Positions 1 to 6,689 of a stretch of 12,725 bases of DNA are shown piece after piece. The DNA is from Odoribacteraceae bacterium (GTDB lineage Bacteria; Bacteroidota; Bacteroidia; Bacteroidales; Marinifilaceae): NCBI GenBank assembly GCA_031279175.1, contig JAITJA010000100.1, positions 1-12,725 on the forward strand. Direction: 5' to 3'. The notes below the pieces were generated by a model. The model saw only the letters and a program-made list of their open reading frames with translations, made no database searches and was not told the DNA's origin. The translations under genes and the position numbers were made by a program. The first letter of the stretch is position 1; every line of letters begins with the position of its first letter.

Positions 1-426
1 CGCGATCTGCTTGATAATCGTTTCCACGCACGCCTTATAGCGTTCCGAGGCCTTGCGCGCCCCGACGATGGCGAGTGTCTTGCTACTCGTGTCCTCCATC
101 GTCCCCTTGTAGAAAAGCACCAGCGGGGCGTCCGCGCAATATTTCAGCGCGCGAGGGTAGCGGGGCGACGTGATATAGGCACAGCGGACATCCTCCCGTT
201 GCATGAAATTCAGCTCCTTTTCCCCTTGTCGCCTCCACTCTTCCCGCGCGAGTGTCACGGGTTCCACGCCGTACTCCCCGTACAATGCCATTATCCCCCG
301 TCCCGTCTCCTGGAAGAATCCCTCTACCCCCCCGCATCGCTCGATCACGGGCAAGTACGCGTGACGATTCAGCCCGGGGACAGAGGCAATCGCCGCGTGT
401 AGTAATAAAATATTATCTTCATTCAT
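1..426 (-). CDS. dprA: DNA processing protein DprA (Smf), N-terminal part, cut by the window edge
   Basis: The ATG at 424-426 (minus) opens a frame of 142 codons that runs without a stop to base 1. DprA loads RecA on incoming single-stranded DNA and protects it during natural transformation. Residues 1-60 look like the helical SAM-like N-terminal domain. Residues 90-108 carry the family signature YPRALKYCADAPLVLFYKG, and residues 118-127 (LAIVGARKAS) start the Rossmann-like DNA-binding domain, matching the IVGxR..S..Y segment of the family. The remaining, roughly 220-residue C-terminal part lies outside the window. The start is the first in-frame ATG and places the domains as usual. No Shine-Dalgarno is visible, as expected in Bacteroidota. 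It is divergent from speA with a 167-base gap. The family call comes from motif recognition; a role in competence here is inferred. Confidence 0.9.
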   Translation of the reverse strand, partial: MNEDNILLLHAAIASVPGLNRHAYLPVIERCGGVEGFFQETGRGIMALYGEYGVEPVTLAREEWRRQGEKELNFMQREDVRCAYITSPRYPRALKYCADAPLVLFYKGTMEDTSSKTLAIVGARKASERYKACVETIIKQIA

Positions 427-456
427 GGTTCTATATTAAGCGAGTTTGCCGCGCGA

Positions 457-464
457 CAAAGGTA
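457..464 (-). promoter_or_regulatory. Possible -7 element upstream of dprA
   Basis: Read on the minus strand this is TACCTTTG, an exact match to the Bacteroides -7 pattern TAnnTTTG, lying 30 bases upstream of the dprA ATG. No clear TTTG -33 box sits 19-21 bases further upstream, so the assignment is weak. Confidence 0.3.
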
Positions 465-537
465 AACATAAAAAAGGTGTTAACACTCCCTTCTCGCGTT
501 CTCTCCTCCCTGGAATCGCGGAAAACTCCTCCCTCCT

Positions 538-568
538 GTTGTTAGTCTTGGGAATATGTATAGTTTCG
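538..568 (+). promoter_or_regulatory. Probable speA promoter (-33 TTG, -7 TAGTTTCG)
   Basis: GTTG at 538-541 is followed by a 19-base spacer and TAGTTTCG at 561-568. This fits the Bacteroides -33 TTG / -7 TAnnTTTG arrangement with one mismatch in the -7 box. It ends 25 bases before the speA ATG. A very similar arrangement precedes the butyrate kinase gene. Confidence 0.4.
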
Positions 569-593
569 CGGTGGAAAATAAAAATCACGCGAA

Positions 594-2489
594 ATGAGAA
601 AATGGAGCATCGACGATTCGGCAGAGTTGTACAATATCAAGGGCTGGGGCCTGAATTATTTCTCGATTAACGAGAAGGGACATGTCACCGTGACCCCCAG
701 GCAGGGAGGGGCCACCATCGATTTAAAGGAGCTAATGGAGGAATTACAAGTGCGCGACGTGTCGGCCCCGCTGCTGTTACGCTTCCCCGACATCCTCGAC
801 AACCGGATCGAGAAGCTCTCTAACTGTTTCGAGTCTGCCGCCACCGAGTATGGCTACAAGGGGAAAAACTTTATCATCTACCCCATCAAGGTCAACCAGA
901 TGCGGCCAGTCGTCGAGGAGATCGTCAACAGCGGAACCAAGTACAATATTGGCCTGGAAGCAGGATCAAAACCCGAGCTACATGCGATCCTTTCCATTGA
1001 TATTGACGACGACGCGATGATCATTTGCAACGGCTACAAGGACGAGAATTACATCGAGCTGGCCCTCCTCGCCCAAAAGATGGGGAGAAACATCTACCTC
1101 GTCGTGGAAAAACTAAACGAGTTACGCGTCATTGCCTCCCTCTCCAAGAAGTTGAAAATCCGTCCCAACATGGGTATCCGTATCAAGCTCGCCAGCTCCG
1201 GCAGCGGGAAATGGGAAGAGTCCGGCGGAGACGTTAGCAAGTTCGGTTTAAACTCCAGCGAGCTACTCGAGGCACTGGAACTGCTCGAGAAGAACAAGAT
1301 GGGAAGCTGCCTGAAGCTAATCCATTTCCACATCGGCAGCCAGGTCACGAACATACGACGCGTGAAAACGGCCCTCAAGGAAGCCTGCCAGTTCTACATC
1401 CAGCTGCAACGCGCCGGCTACGACATCGCATTCGTCGACATCGGTGGCGGCCTCGGGGTCGATTACGACGGTACACGCTCCGCCAACAGCAGCAACAGCA
1501 TGAACTACTCTATACAGGAGTACGTTAACGACGCCGTCTCGCTACTCGTCGACGCCTGCGAGAAGAACGACATGAAGCAACCGGACATCATCACCGAGTC
1601 CGGGCGATCACTCACCGCGCATCACTCTGTCCTGGTCATCGAGGCCCTGGCCAGCACCAGCCTACCCGTTTGCAAGGAGGACGAGACGCTGGACGACAAC
1701 GCGCACGAGCTCGTCAAGGAGCTGTACGGACTCTGGGAAGAGGGAATCACCCAACCGCGACTGCTGGAAACATGGCACGACGCCCTACAGATCCGCGAGG
1801 ACGCCCTCGGCCTCTTTAATCTCGGCCTGGTCGACCTGGTCACGCGCGCGCGGGTCGAACGCCTCTTCTGGACAATCGCCCGCGAGGTCTACGGAATGGT
1901 CAAGAATATCAAGCACGCGCCGGAGGAACTAAAGAAAATCGCGAAGTTGTTGCCCGATAAATATTTCTGCAACTTCTCGCTCTTCCAGTCCTTGCCGGAC
2001 TCCTGGGCCATCGACCAGATCTTCCCCGTCGTTCCCATCTCGCGCCTCTCCGAGCAGCCCGCGCAAACGGCCACGTTACAGGATATTACCTGCGACTCCG
2101 ACGGCAAGATTGATAATTTCATATCTACACGGAACTTCTCTTATCACCTGCCCGTGCACGAGTTGAACGGCAAGGAACCGTATTACCTCGGCGTCTTTCT
2201 CGTCGGCGCTTACCAGGAGATCCTTGGCGACTTGCATAACCTTTTCGGTGATACCAACGCCGTGCATATTAAGGTGAAGGGAGACGATTACGTGATCGAC
2301 AAGATCATCGAGGGCGAGACTGTCGCCGACGTGCTCGAGTACGTGCAGTTTTCTCCCAAGAAAATGGCGCGCGTCGTGGAGGTATGGGTCACCGGGTCAG
2401 TGAAGAAGGGTATCATCTCGGCCGAGGAAGGACGCGAGTTTCTCTCCAATTATCGCTCCGGGCTGTACGGTTACACGTACCTCGAGTAG
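594..2489 (+). CDS. speA: Biosynthetic arginine decarboxylase
   Basis: PLP-dependent fold-type III enzyme that decarboxylates L-arginine to agmatine, the first step of the agmatine route to putrescine and spermidine. It has 631 residues, close to the usual 630-660. The alanine-racemase-like barrel carries the PLP lysine K99 in IYPIKVNQ. HIGSQ is at 246-250, the glycine-rich phosphate loop DIGGGLGVDY at 282-291, and ESGR at 335-338. An alpha-helical insert with LFNLGLVDL follows near 407-415. The C-terminal beta domain holds CNFSLFQSLPDSW (459-471), the probable catalytic cysteine C500 in CDSDGKID, and LVGAYQEILGDLHNLFG (536-552). The ATG at 594 is the only start giving the usual short N-terminus before the WSIDDSAELYNIKGWG segment. 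It is divergent from dprA and convergent with the aldolase gene. The next polyamine genes (speB or aguA) are not in the window. Confidence 0.97.
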   Translation: MRKWSIDDSAELYNIKGWGLNYFSINEKGHVTVTPRQGGATIDLKELMEELQVRDVSAPLLLRFPDILDNRIEKLSNCFESAATEYGYKGKNFIIYPIKVNQMRPVVEEIVNSGTKYNIGLEAGSKPELHAILSIDIDDDAMIICNGYKDENYIELALLAQKMGRNIYLVVEKLNELRVIASLSKKLKIRPNMGIRIKLASSGSGKWEESGGDVSKFGLNSSELLEALELLEKNKMGSCLKLIHFHIGSQVTNIRRVKTALKEACQFYIQLQRAGYDIAFVDIGGGLGVDYDGTRSANSSNSMNYSIQEYVNDAVSLLVDACEKNDMKQPDIITESGRSLTAHHSVLVIEALASTSLPVCKEDETLDDNAHELVKELYGLWEEGITQPRLLETWHDALQIREDALGLFNLGLVDLVTRARVERLFWTIAREVYGMVKNIKHAPEELKKIAKLLPDKYFCNFSLFQSLPDSWAIDQIFPVVPISRLSEQPAQTATLQDITCDSDGKIDNFISTRNFSYHLPVHELNGKEPYYLGVFLVGAYQEILGDLHNLFGDTNAVHIKVKGDDYVIDKIIEGETVADVLEYVQFSPKKMARVVEVWVTGSVKKGIISAEEGREFLSNYRSGLYGYTYLE

Positions 2490-2584
2490 TCTCACCGCCA
2501 TCATCGCTTTTACAGGGATCACGCCTTATTATAACGCTCCCCTTCCCGTCGTTTCTCGTCGGCATTGTCGCCGACATCCTTTCC

Positions 2585-2602
2585 CCCGGGGTTATCCCCG
2601 GG
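2585..2602. repeat. Perfect GC-only inverted repeat between convergent genes
   Basis: CCCGGGG (2585-2591), loop TTAT, CCCCGGG (2596-2602): a seven-pair stem with a four-base loop. It sits between the 3' ends of speA and the aldolase gene, so it could stop or stabilise either transcript. Neither strand has a T run after the stem, so it is not a canonical intrinsic terminator. A second short inverted repeat (GTCGGC / GCCGAC) lies just to the left, near 2558-2576. Confidence 0.5.
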
Positions 2603-2646
2603 AGACAATAAAAGAGTGAAAAAGAGGGGAGGGGAGACGCGGCGCA

Positions 2647-3672
2647 TCAATCGACGAGCGACCGCAGGAGGGAAGTAAACTCGATAACGTCTTCCTCGGT
2701 GGTGTCGAAGGAGCACACCCAGCGGACCTCGCGGGCGTCCTCGTCCCAGACGTGAAAGAAGTAATCGCGGCGGAGCGGTTCGATGATCTCGCCGGGGATG
2801 ATGGCGAAAACCTCGTTAGATTGAACCTCTTGCGTGATGGTTACGCCGGGGACGCGGGCGGCTTCACGGGCGAGCAGGCGCGCCATGTCGTTGGCGTGAC
2901 TGGCGGCGCGTAGCCACAAATTATCCTCGAGGAGTGCCAGGAACTGCGCGGATATGAAGCGGCTCTTGGAGTGCAACTGGGTCATTTGCTTGCGCGTGTA
3001 CATGACCTCCGCGGCGAGCGAGGGGTTGAGGAAAATGACAGCTTCACCGAAGATCATGCCGTTCTTCGTCCCGCCGAATGAAAGGACGTCGACGCCGGCG
3101 TCGCGGATAACGGTAGCCGGGGACACCCCGAGGTAGGCGATGGCATTGGCCAGTCGCGCTCCGTCGACGTGGACGAGCATGTCGTGCTCGCGAGCCAGAT
3201 CGCTGATCGCCTTGATCTCGGCGGGGGTATAGACCGTTCCCAGCTCGGTGGATTGGGAGATAGAGATCACGCGCGGCTGGACGTGATGCTGGTCGCCGAA
3301 GCCCCGGAGGTGATTCCGGATGAAGCCGGGTTCGAGTTTCCCGTTAAAGGTAGGGATGGTGAGCACCTTGCACCCGGCGAATCGCTCGACAGCGCCGCAC
3401 TCGTCGACGTGTAGGTGCGCGGTTTCGGCGCAGATGACGGCGTTATGCGGGCGGGTGATGGCGGAGATGCCGAGGAGGTTAGCCCCGGTGCCGTTATAGA
3501 CGAAGAAGGGGGCGACGTCGGTGTCGAAAAGCTGCTGGAAGGCGGTTATTGCCTGTCGGGTATAGTCGTCGTCGCCGTAAGAAGGCTGGTGTCCGTTAGC
3601 GGCTTGTTGGATGGCCGCCAGTACTTCCGGTAGCGCGCCGGAGCAGTTGTCGCTCGCGAAACCTCGTGTCAT
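2647..3672 (-). CDS. ltaE: Low-specificity L-threonine aldolase (beta-eliminating lyase family)
   Basis: PLP enzyme of fold type I that cleaves L-threonine or L-allo-threonine to glycine and acetaldehyde; 341 residues, normal for the family. Visible landmarks are SYGDDDYT at 31-38, the phosphate-binding GTGAN at 61-65, ETAHLHVDE at 83-91 whose histidine should stack on the cofactor ring, HVDGARL at 168-174 with the pyridine-nitrogen aspartate D170, and the Schiff-base lysine K203 in SFGGTKNG. The cytoplasmic location follows from the absence of a signal peptide. The ATG at 3670-3672 directly precedes the conserved FASDNCSG start of the family. It lies 58 bases downstream of the epimerase gene on the same strand and is probably cotranscribed with it, although an inverted repeat sits in that gap. 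Exact stereospecificity cannot be read from the sequence. Confidence 0.93.
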   Translation of the reverse strand: MTRGFASDNCSGALPEVLAAIQQAANGHQPSYGDDDYTRQAITAFQQLFDTDVAPFFVYNGTGANLLGISAITRPHNAVICAETAHLHVDECGAVERFAGCKVLTIPTFNGKLEPGFIRNHLRGFGDQHHVQPRVISISQSTELGTVYTPAEIKAISDLAREHDMLVHVDGARLANAIAYLGVSPATVIRDAGVDVLSFGGTKNGMIFGEAVIFLNPSLAAEVMYTRKQMTQLHSKSRFISAQFLALLEDNLWLRAASHANDMARLLAREAARVPGVTITQEVQSNEVFAIIPGEIIEPLRRDYFFHVWDEDAREVRWVCSFDTTEEDVIEFTSLLRSLVD

Positions 3673-3688
3673 GGGTATGGTTTAATTG

Positions 3689-3720
3689 TCCCGGGGCGAC
3701 GGGTGGAGGTCTCCCCGGGA
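3689..3720. repeat. Inverted repeat in the epimerase-aldolase gap
   Basis: TCCCGGGG (3689-3696) and CCCCGGGA (3713-3720) form a perfect eight-pair stem with a 16-base loop, inside the 58-base gap between two same-strand genes. There is no T run after it on the minus strand. It may attenuate or stabilise the message between the two genes. It shares the CCCGGGG core with the repeat at 2585-2602. Confidence 0.45.
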
Positions 3721-3730
3721 AGGTTTTAGT

Positions 3731-4135
3731 TTACTGTTTCCCGCATAATTCGGTGAGTACCCGGCAGGTAGATTTCGGGTGTAGGAAAGCGATGCGCAGG
3801 CCCTCGGCGCCGTCGCGCGGGGTCTTGTCGATCAGCTGGCAGCCGGCGTCGGCGGCCTGTTCGAGAGCCACTTGTACGTTGTCGACGGCGAAGGCGATGT
3901 GATGCATTCCTCCCCCGGTTTTCTCGACGAACTTGCCGATAGGGCCTTCCGGGTCGGTAGACTCGAGCAGCTCGATTTTTGTTTGTCCGACCTGGAAAAA
4001 GGCGGTCTTTACTTTCTGGTCTTTTACTTCCTCGATGGCGTAACAGGTGAGCCCGAGTACCTTCTCGTAGAAGGGGATTGCCTCCTGGAGGCTTGCAACG
4101 GCGATGCCGACGTGTTCGATGTGGGTTGGTTTCAT
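3731..4135 (-). CDS. mce: Methylmalonyl-CoA epimerase
   Basis: Small metalloenzyme of the vicinal oxygen chelate (glyoxalase) fold that interconverts (R)- and (S)-methylmalonyl-CoA, linking the mutase to propionyl-CoA carboxylation or decarboxylation in the succinate-propionate pathway. At 134 residues it has the usual length, with two beta-alpha-beta-beta-beta modules. Probable metal ligands are H8 in IEHVGIAV, E55 in KIELLE, H79 in GMHHIAFAV and E129 near the C-terminus; these are assigned by position in the fold, not proven. The ATG at 4133-4135 gives the standard short N-terminus. The usual partner genes (methylmalonyl-CoA mutase, carboxylase subunits) are not adjacent. Instead the threonine aldolase gene follows. 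A TTTG-N20-TACTTTCG promoter-like pair lies upstream. Confidence 0.93.
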   Translation of the reverse strand: MKPTHIEHVGIAVASLQEAIPFYEKVLGLTCYAIEEVKDQKVKTAFFQVGQTKIELLESTDPEGPIGKFVEKTGGGMHHIAFAVDNVQVALEQAADAGCQLIDKTPRDGAEGLRIAFLHPKSTCRVLTELCGKQ

Positions 4136-4209
4136 GTATATTTTATTAAATGATTACTCTGGTAGTAGCCCGGGCGATTTGTTGCGTGTTATCGGGCGGC
4201 TGCCGGGGA

Positions 4210-4241
4210 CGAAAGTACTGATTAATTTGACGTCGCGCAAA
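4210..4241 (-). promoter_or_regulatory. Probable promoter of the epimerase-aldolase unit
   Basis: On the minus strand TTTG (4241-4238), a 20-base spacer and TACTTTCG (4217-4210) fit the Bacteroides -33 TTTG / -7 TAnnTTTG pattern with one mismatch at the end of the -7 box. The predicted leader to the epimerase ATG is about 65-70 bases. Confidence 0.45.
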
Positions 4242-4313
4242 GGGGGCGTGAGAAACGGGAGGAGTGATGGCTTTAAATTTCCTGTTGGCGGGTGTCGTAC
4301 GGTTTTTATCTTG

Positions 4314-4321
4314 TAATTTCG
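4314..4321 (+). promoter_or_regulatory. Possible -7 element of the class IV aminotransferase gene
   Basis: TAATTTCG, one mismatch from TAnnTTTG, ends 35 bases before the chosen ATG. No TTG box lies at the standard 19-21-base distance; the nearest is 26 bases away. It is reported because the same octamer precedes the GH2 gene and a close relative precedes speA. Confidence 0.25.
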
Positions 4322-4356
4322 CCCCGGTAAAGACGGTAAACTTTAATATTTCACGC

Positions 4357-5169
4357 ATGATATACACGTTTGTCCTGCATGACGGGAAGCTCGCGCCGCG
4401 GGGCGCGTTTTCGGAGGATCGTTTTCTCGAGGGTTTTAGCCTGTACGAGGTATTCCGCGTGTTCGATGGCCGATTATTGTTCCCGGGGGACAATATCGCG
4501 CGGCTCGAGAACTCGGCGCGGAAGTCTGGTCGCGCGTTTCGCGTATCGCCGGGCCTGGTAGCTGGTCAGCTCGAGCGATTAATCCGGCTGGAGGGGATCA
4601 AGGAGGGGAATATCAAGTACGTGCTCCACGCGCCCGGTGGAAACGCGGGAGACCGGGTAGAAGAGTACGCGTACCGCGTGCCGCATGATTACCCGGGTGA
4701 GGCGGATTACCGGGATGGGGTGAAGGTGATCACGCTGGAGGCGGCGCGGGAGAACGCGGAGGTGAAGTATATCAACCCGGGGCTGAGGAGCATGGCCGAT
4801 CGCTTGACGCGCGAGCACGGGGCCCGGGAGGTACTGCTCGTGGACGGGGAGGGATATATCACGGAGGGATCTCGCTCGAACGTGTTTTTCGCGCGCGGTG
4901 GCAAGCTATATACCGCTCCCGTGCCCCGCGTGTTACCGGGGACGACGCGTAAACGGGTACTCGAGGAGTGCGCGCGGGGTGGCATAACCGTCGTGGAGGA
5001 GTGTATTGCCCTTGCCGACGTGGGGAGCGTGCAGGCGGCATTCCTGACGGGGACCTCGACGCTGGTGCTACCCGTTCGCCAGATCAATGACACGGTGCTT
5101 GATGCGCGCGACCCGCTCTTGCGGCAGGTCATGGCCCGTTACCAGGCGCTGGTTGTTGGATCGCGTTAA
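4357..5169 (+). CDS. Class IV PLP-dependent aminotransferase (PabC / BCAT / D-amino acid aminotransferase-like)
   Basis: Fold-type IV PLP enzyme of 270 residues, the size of aminodeoxychorismate lyase (PabC). The frame is open upstream to 4264, but the extra residues lack conserved content. The ATG at 4357 begins the usual short beta-strand (MIYTFVLHDG) and is preferred. The Schiff-base lysine is K137 in EVKYINPGLRSM. The family signature ITEGSRSNVFF covers 168-178, with the cofactor-contacting glutamate E170. LPGTTRKRVL (193-202) and LTGTST (230-235) complete the phosphate-binding site. Which substrate it uses cannot be decided: aminodeoxychorismate lyase, branched-chain and D-amino acid aminotransferases share these motifs, and no folate or branched-chain genes are adjacent. 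It is divergent from the epimerase gene and 68 bases upstream of the serine hydrolase gene. Confidence 0.88.
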   Translation: MIYTFVLHDGKLAPRGAFSEDRFLEGFSLYEVFRVFDGRLLFPGDNIARLENSARKSGRAFRVSPGLVAGQLERLIRLEGIKEGNIKYVLHAPGGNAGDRVEEYAYRVPHDYPGEADYRDGVKVITLEAARENAEVKYINPGLRSMADRLTREHGAREVLLVDGEGYITEGSRSNVFFARGGKLYTAPVPRVLPGTTRKRVLEECARGGITVVEECIALADVGSVQAAFLTGTSTLVLPVRQINDTVLDARDPLLRQVMARYQALVVGSR

Positions 5170-5237
5170 TTTTTTTATTAGCATTGCACGCGTAAGCCCC
5201 CGTGGATACACCCTGCCCTATTTTTAACGAGAAATGC

Positions 5238-6602
5238 ATGAAGAGAATATACAAGTATAGCACTTTGATTATCGCCCTTGTCGTGCTGCTGCCCGTGCGG
5301 GAAGCGCCCCGCGAGCCGGGATGGCATGAAGAAGGTGTCGACAGGCCCGGCGAGGGCCACGTTCCCGTTCACGACATGATTCAAAACTGGTGTTCGGATC
5401 TCGACGAGACGCGAGAGCTGGACGAGACCGTGACGCGGTTCATGAAACGGTGGGACATCGTCGGGGCGTCGCTCGCGATCACGCGCGGGGGGAAGCTCGC
5501 GTATAGCAAGGGTTACGGGCACGCGGACAAGGAGGGGGGCGTCGCAATGGACGTGAATCATATCTTTCGCGTTGCGTCGATCTCGAAGCTGATTACTGCC
5601 GCGGGAGTCATGAGGCTCGTGGAGGAGGGGCGCTTATCGCTCGAGAGCACCGTGTTCGGGCGTGGCGGGATACTGGATGACTCGCTCTTCTCTCGCCATG
5701 CCGACCCGAGGATCGCGTGCGTTACCGTCGAGCATTTATTGCGCCACCAGGGCGGGTTCTCTTCCCGCGGTGCCGACCCGATGTTTAATCCAGTCAGGGT
5801 GGCCAGGGAGATGAACGAGGAGCCCCCTGCCGACCTGAACACGATCATCCGTTACGCCCTCTCGCGGCGGCTGGGCTTCTCGCCGGGCAGTAGCTCGAGC
5901 TACTCGAATGTCGGGTACGGTATCCTCACGCGCGTGATCGAGAAGGTCAGCGGGATGGAGTACGAGGAATTTATCCGGGAGAACATCCTCCTGCCGGCCG
6001 GGTGTGTGGACATGCACCTGGGGCGAAATCTCGCCAGTGATCGCTACCCGAACGAGGTGAAGTATTACGAGCCGGACGACGCGCGGAAAGTGCCGGCGTG
6101 CACGGGCGAGCCACTGCTCGTGTTCGGGAGCGACGGGGGGAATAATATCGAGGAGCTGCGCGGCGCCGGGGGATGGGTGGCTTCCCCGACAGAGCTCGCG
6201 CGGCTGCTGCTGGCCATTGATGGCGACCCGTCGTTCCCGGACGTGCTGTCGCCGGGGAGTATCGAGACCATGACCGGTTATCGCGCGGGTGCGCTGCCTA
6301 TCGGTTGGACGCGGGCCGGGGAGAATGGCGAGTGGTGGCGCACGGGCACGCTCGCCGGGACGAGTGCCATCATGAAACGAGAGCGCGACGGGACTTGCTG
6401 GGTCTTTATCACGAACACGAGCAACTGGACGGGGGCGCGCTTCCCCTACAAGATCAATGATATGGTGAAGCAAGCGATCGGTCGCGTGGAGGAATGGCCG
6501 GATCGCGATCTCTTCGACCCCGTTTACCAGCGCGACTTGTACCGGTCGCGGGAATATCTCGCGGATGATGCCTCTCCCGCGCCCGTTCCCTTCGAAATCT
6601 AA
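5238..6602 (+). CDS. Secreted serine hydrolase of the beta-lactamase / class C penicillin-binding protein family
   Basis: A protein of 454 residues from the ATG at 5238. An upstream GTG at 5202 is in frame, but the ATG starts a clean signal peptide: a basic n-region (MKRIYK), then a hydrophobic stretch up to about residue 20. There is no lipobox cysteine, so a periplasmic location is expected. The nucleophile motif is S114-I-S-K117 in RVASISKLIT, the second motif is Y222-S-N in SSSYSNVGYG, and the third is R368-T-G-T in WWRTGTLAGTS, where a basic or histidine residue usually precedes TG. The family includes esterases, D-amino acid peptidases and AmpC-like beta-lactamases. The substrate cannot be told from these motifs, and a true resistance beta-lactamase is not claimed. 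The roughly 35 residues after the core look extended and poorly conserved. It lies between the aminotransferase and butyrate kinase genes. Confidence 0.9.
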   Translation: MKRIYKYSTLIIALVVLLPVREAPREPGWHEEGVDRPGEGHVPVHDMIQNWCSDLDETRELDETVTRFMKRWDIVGASLAITRGGKLAYSKGYGHADKEGGVAMDVNHIFRVASISKLITAAGVMRLVEEGRLSLESTVFGRGGILDDSLFSRHADPRIACVTVEHLLRHQGGFSSRGADPMFNPVRVAREMNEEPPADLNTIIRYALSRRLGFSPGSSSSYSNVGYGILTRVIEKVSGMEYEEFIRENILLPAGCVDMHLGRNLASDRYPNEVKYYEPDDARKVPACTGEPLLVFGSDGGNNIEELRGAGGWVASPTELARLLLAIDGDPSFPDVLSPGSIETMTGYRAGALPIGWTRAGENGEWWRTGTLAGTSAIMKRERDGTCWVFITNTSNWTGARFPYKINDMVKQAIGRVEEWPDRDLFDPVYQRDLYRSREYLADDASPAPVPFEI

Positions 6603-6610
6603 AGACAATC

Positions 6611-6641
6611 TTGGTTTTCTGCTCGCGATTTATAAATTTCG
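6611..6641 (+). promoter_or_regulatory. Probable butyrate kinase promoter (TTG-N19-TAAATTTC)
   Basis: TTG at 6611-6613, a 19-base spacer and TAAATTTC at 6633-6640 fit the Bacteroides -33/-7 arrangement with one mismatch. The element lies in the 87-base gap after the serine hydrolase gene, so butyrate kinase can be expressed on its own. Confidence 0.4.
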
Positions 6642-6689
6642 CGGCGTTAAAACAATCAATTAATCATGTATGCCGTGAAAACAAATCAC

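Noticed and set aside
4264..4356. N-terminal extension of the aminotransferase (31 residues).
   Set aside because: The extra residues have no family content, and a -7-like octamer lies inside this stretch, so the start at 4357 fits better.
5141..5176. ACCAG-GCG-CTGGT hairpin followed by seven T after the aminotransferase gene.
   Set aside because: The hairpin is inside the coding sequence and the T run starts 16 bases after the stem, too far for an intrinsic terminator.
5736..6608. A 290-codon minus-strand open frame.
   Set aside because: It is fully antisense to the serine hydrolase gene, is rich in R, H and P as expected for an antisense frame of GC-rich DNA, and has no recognisable domain.
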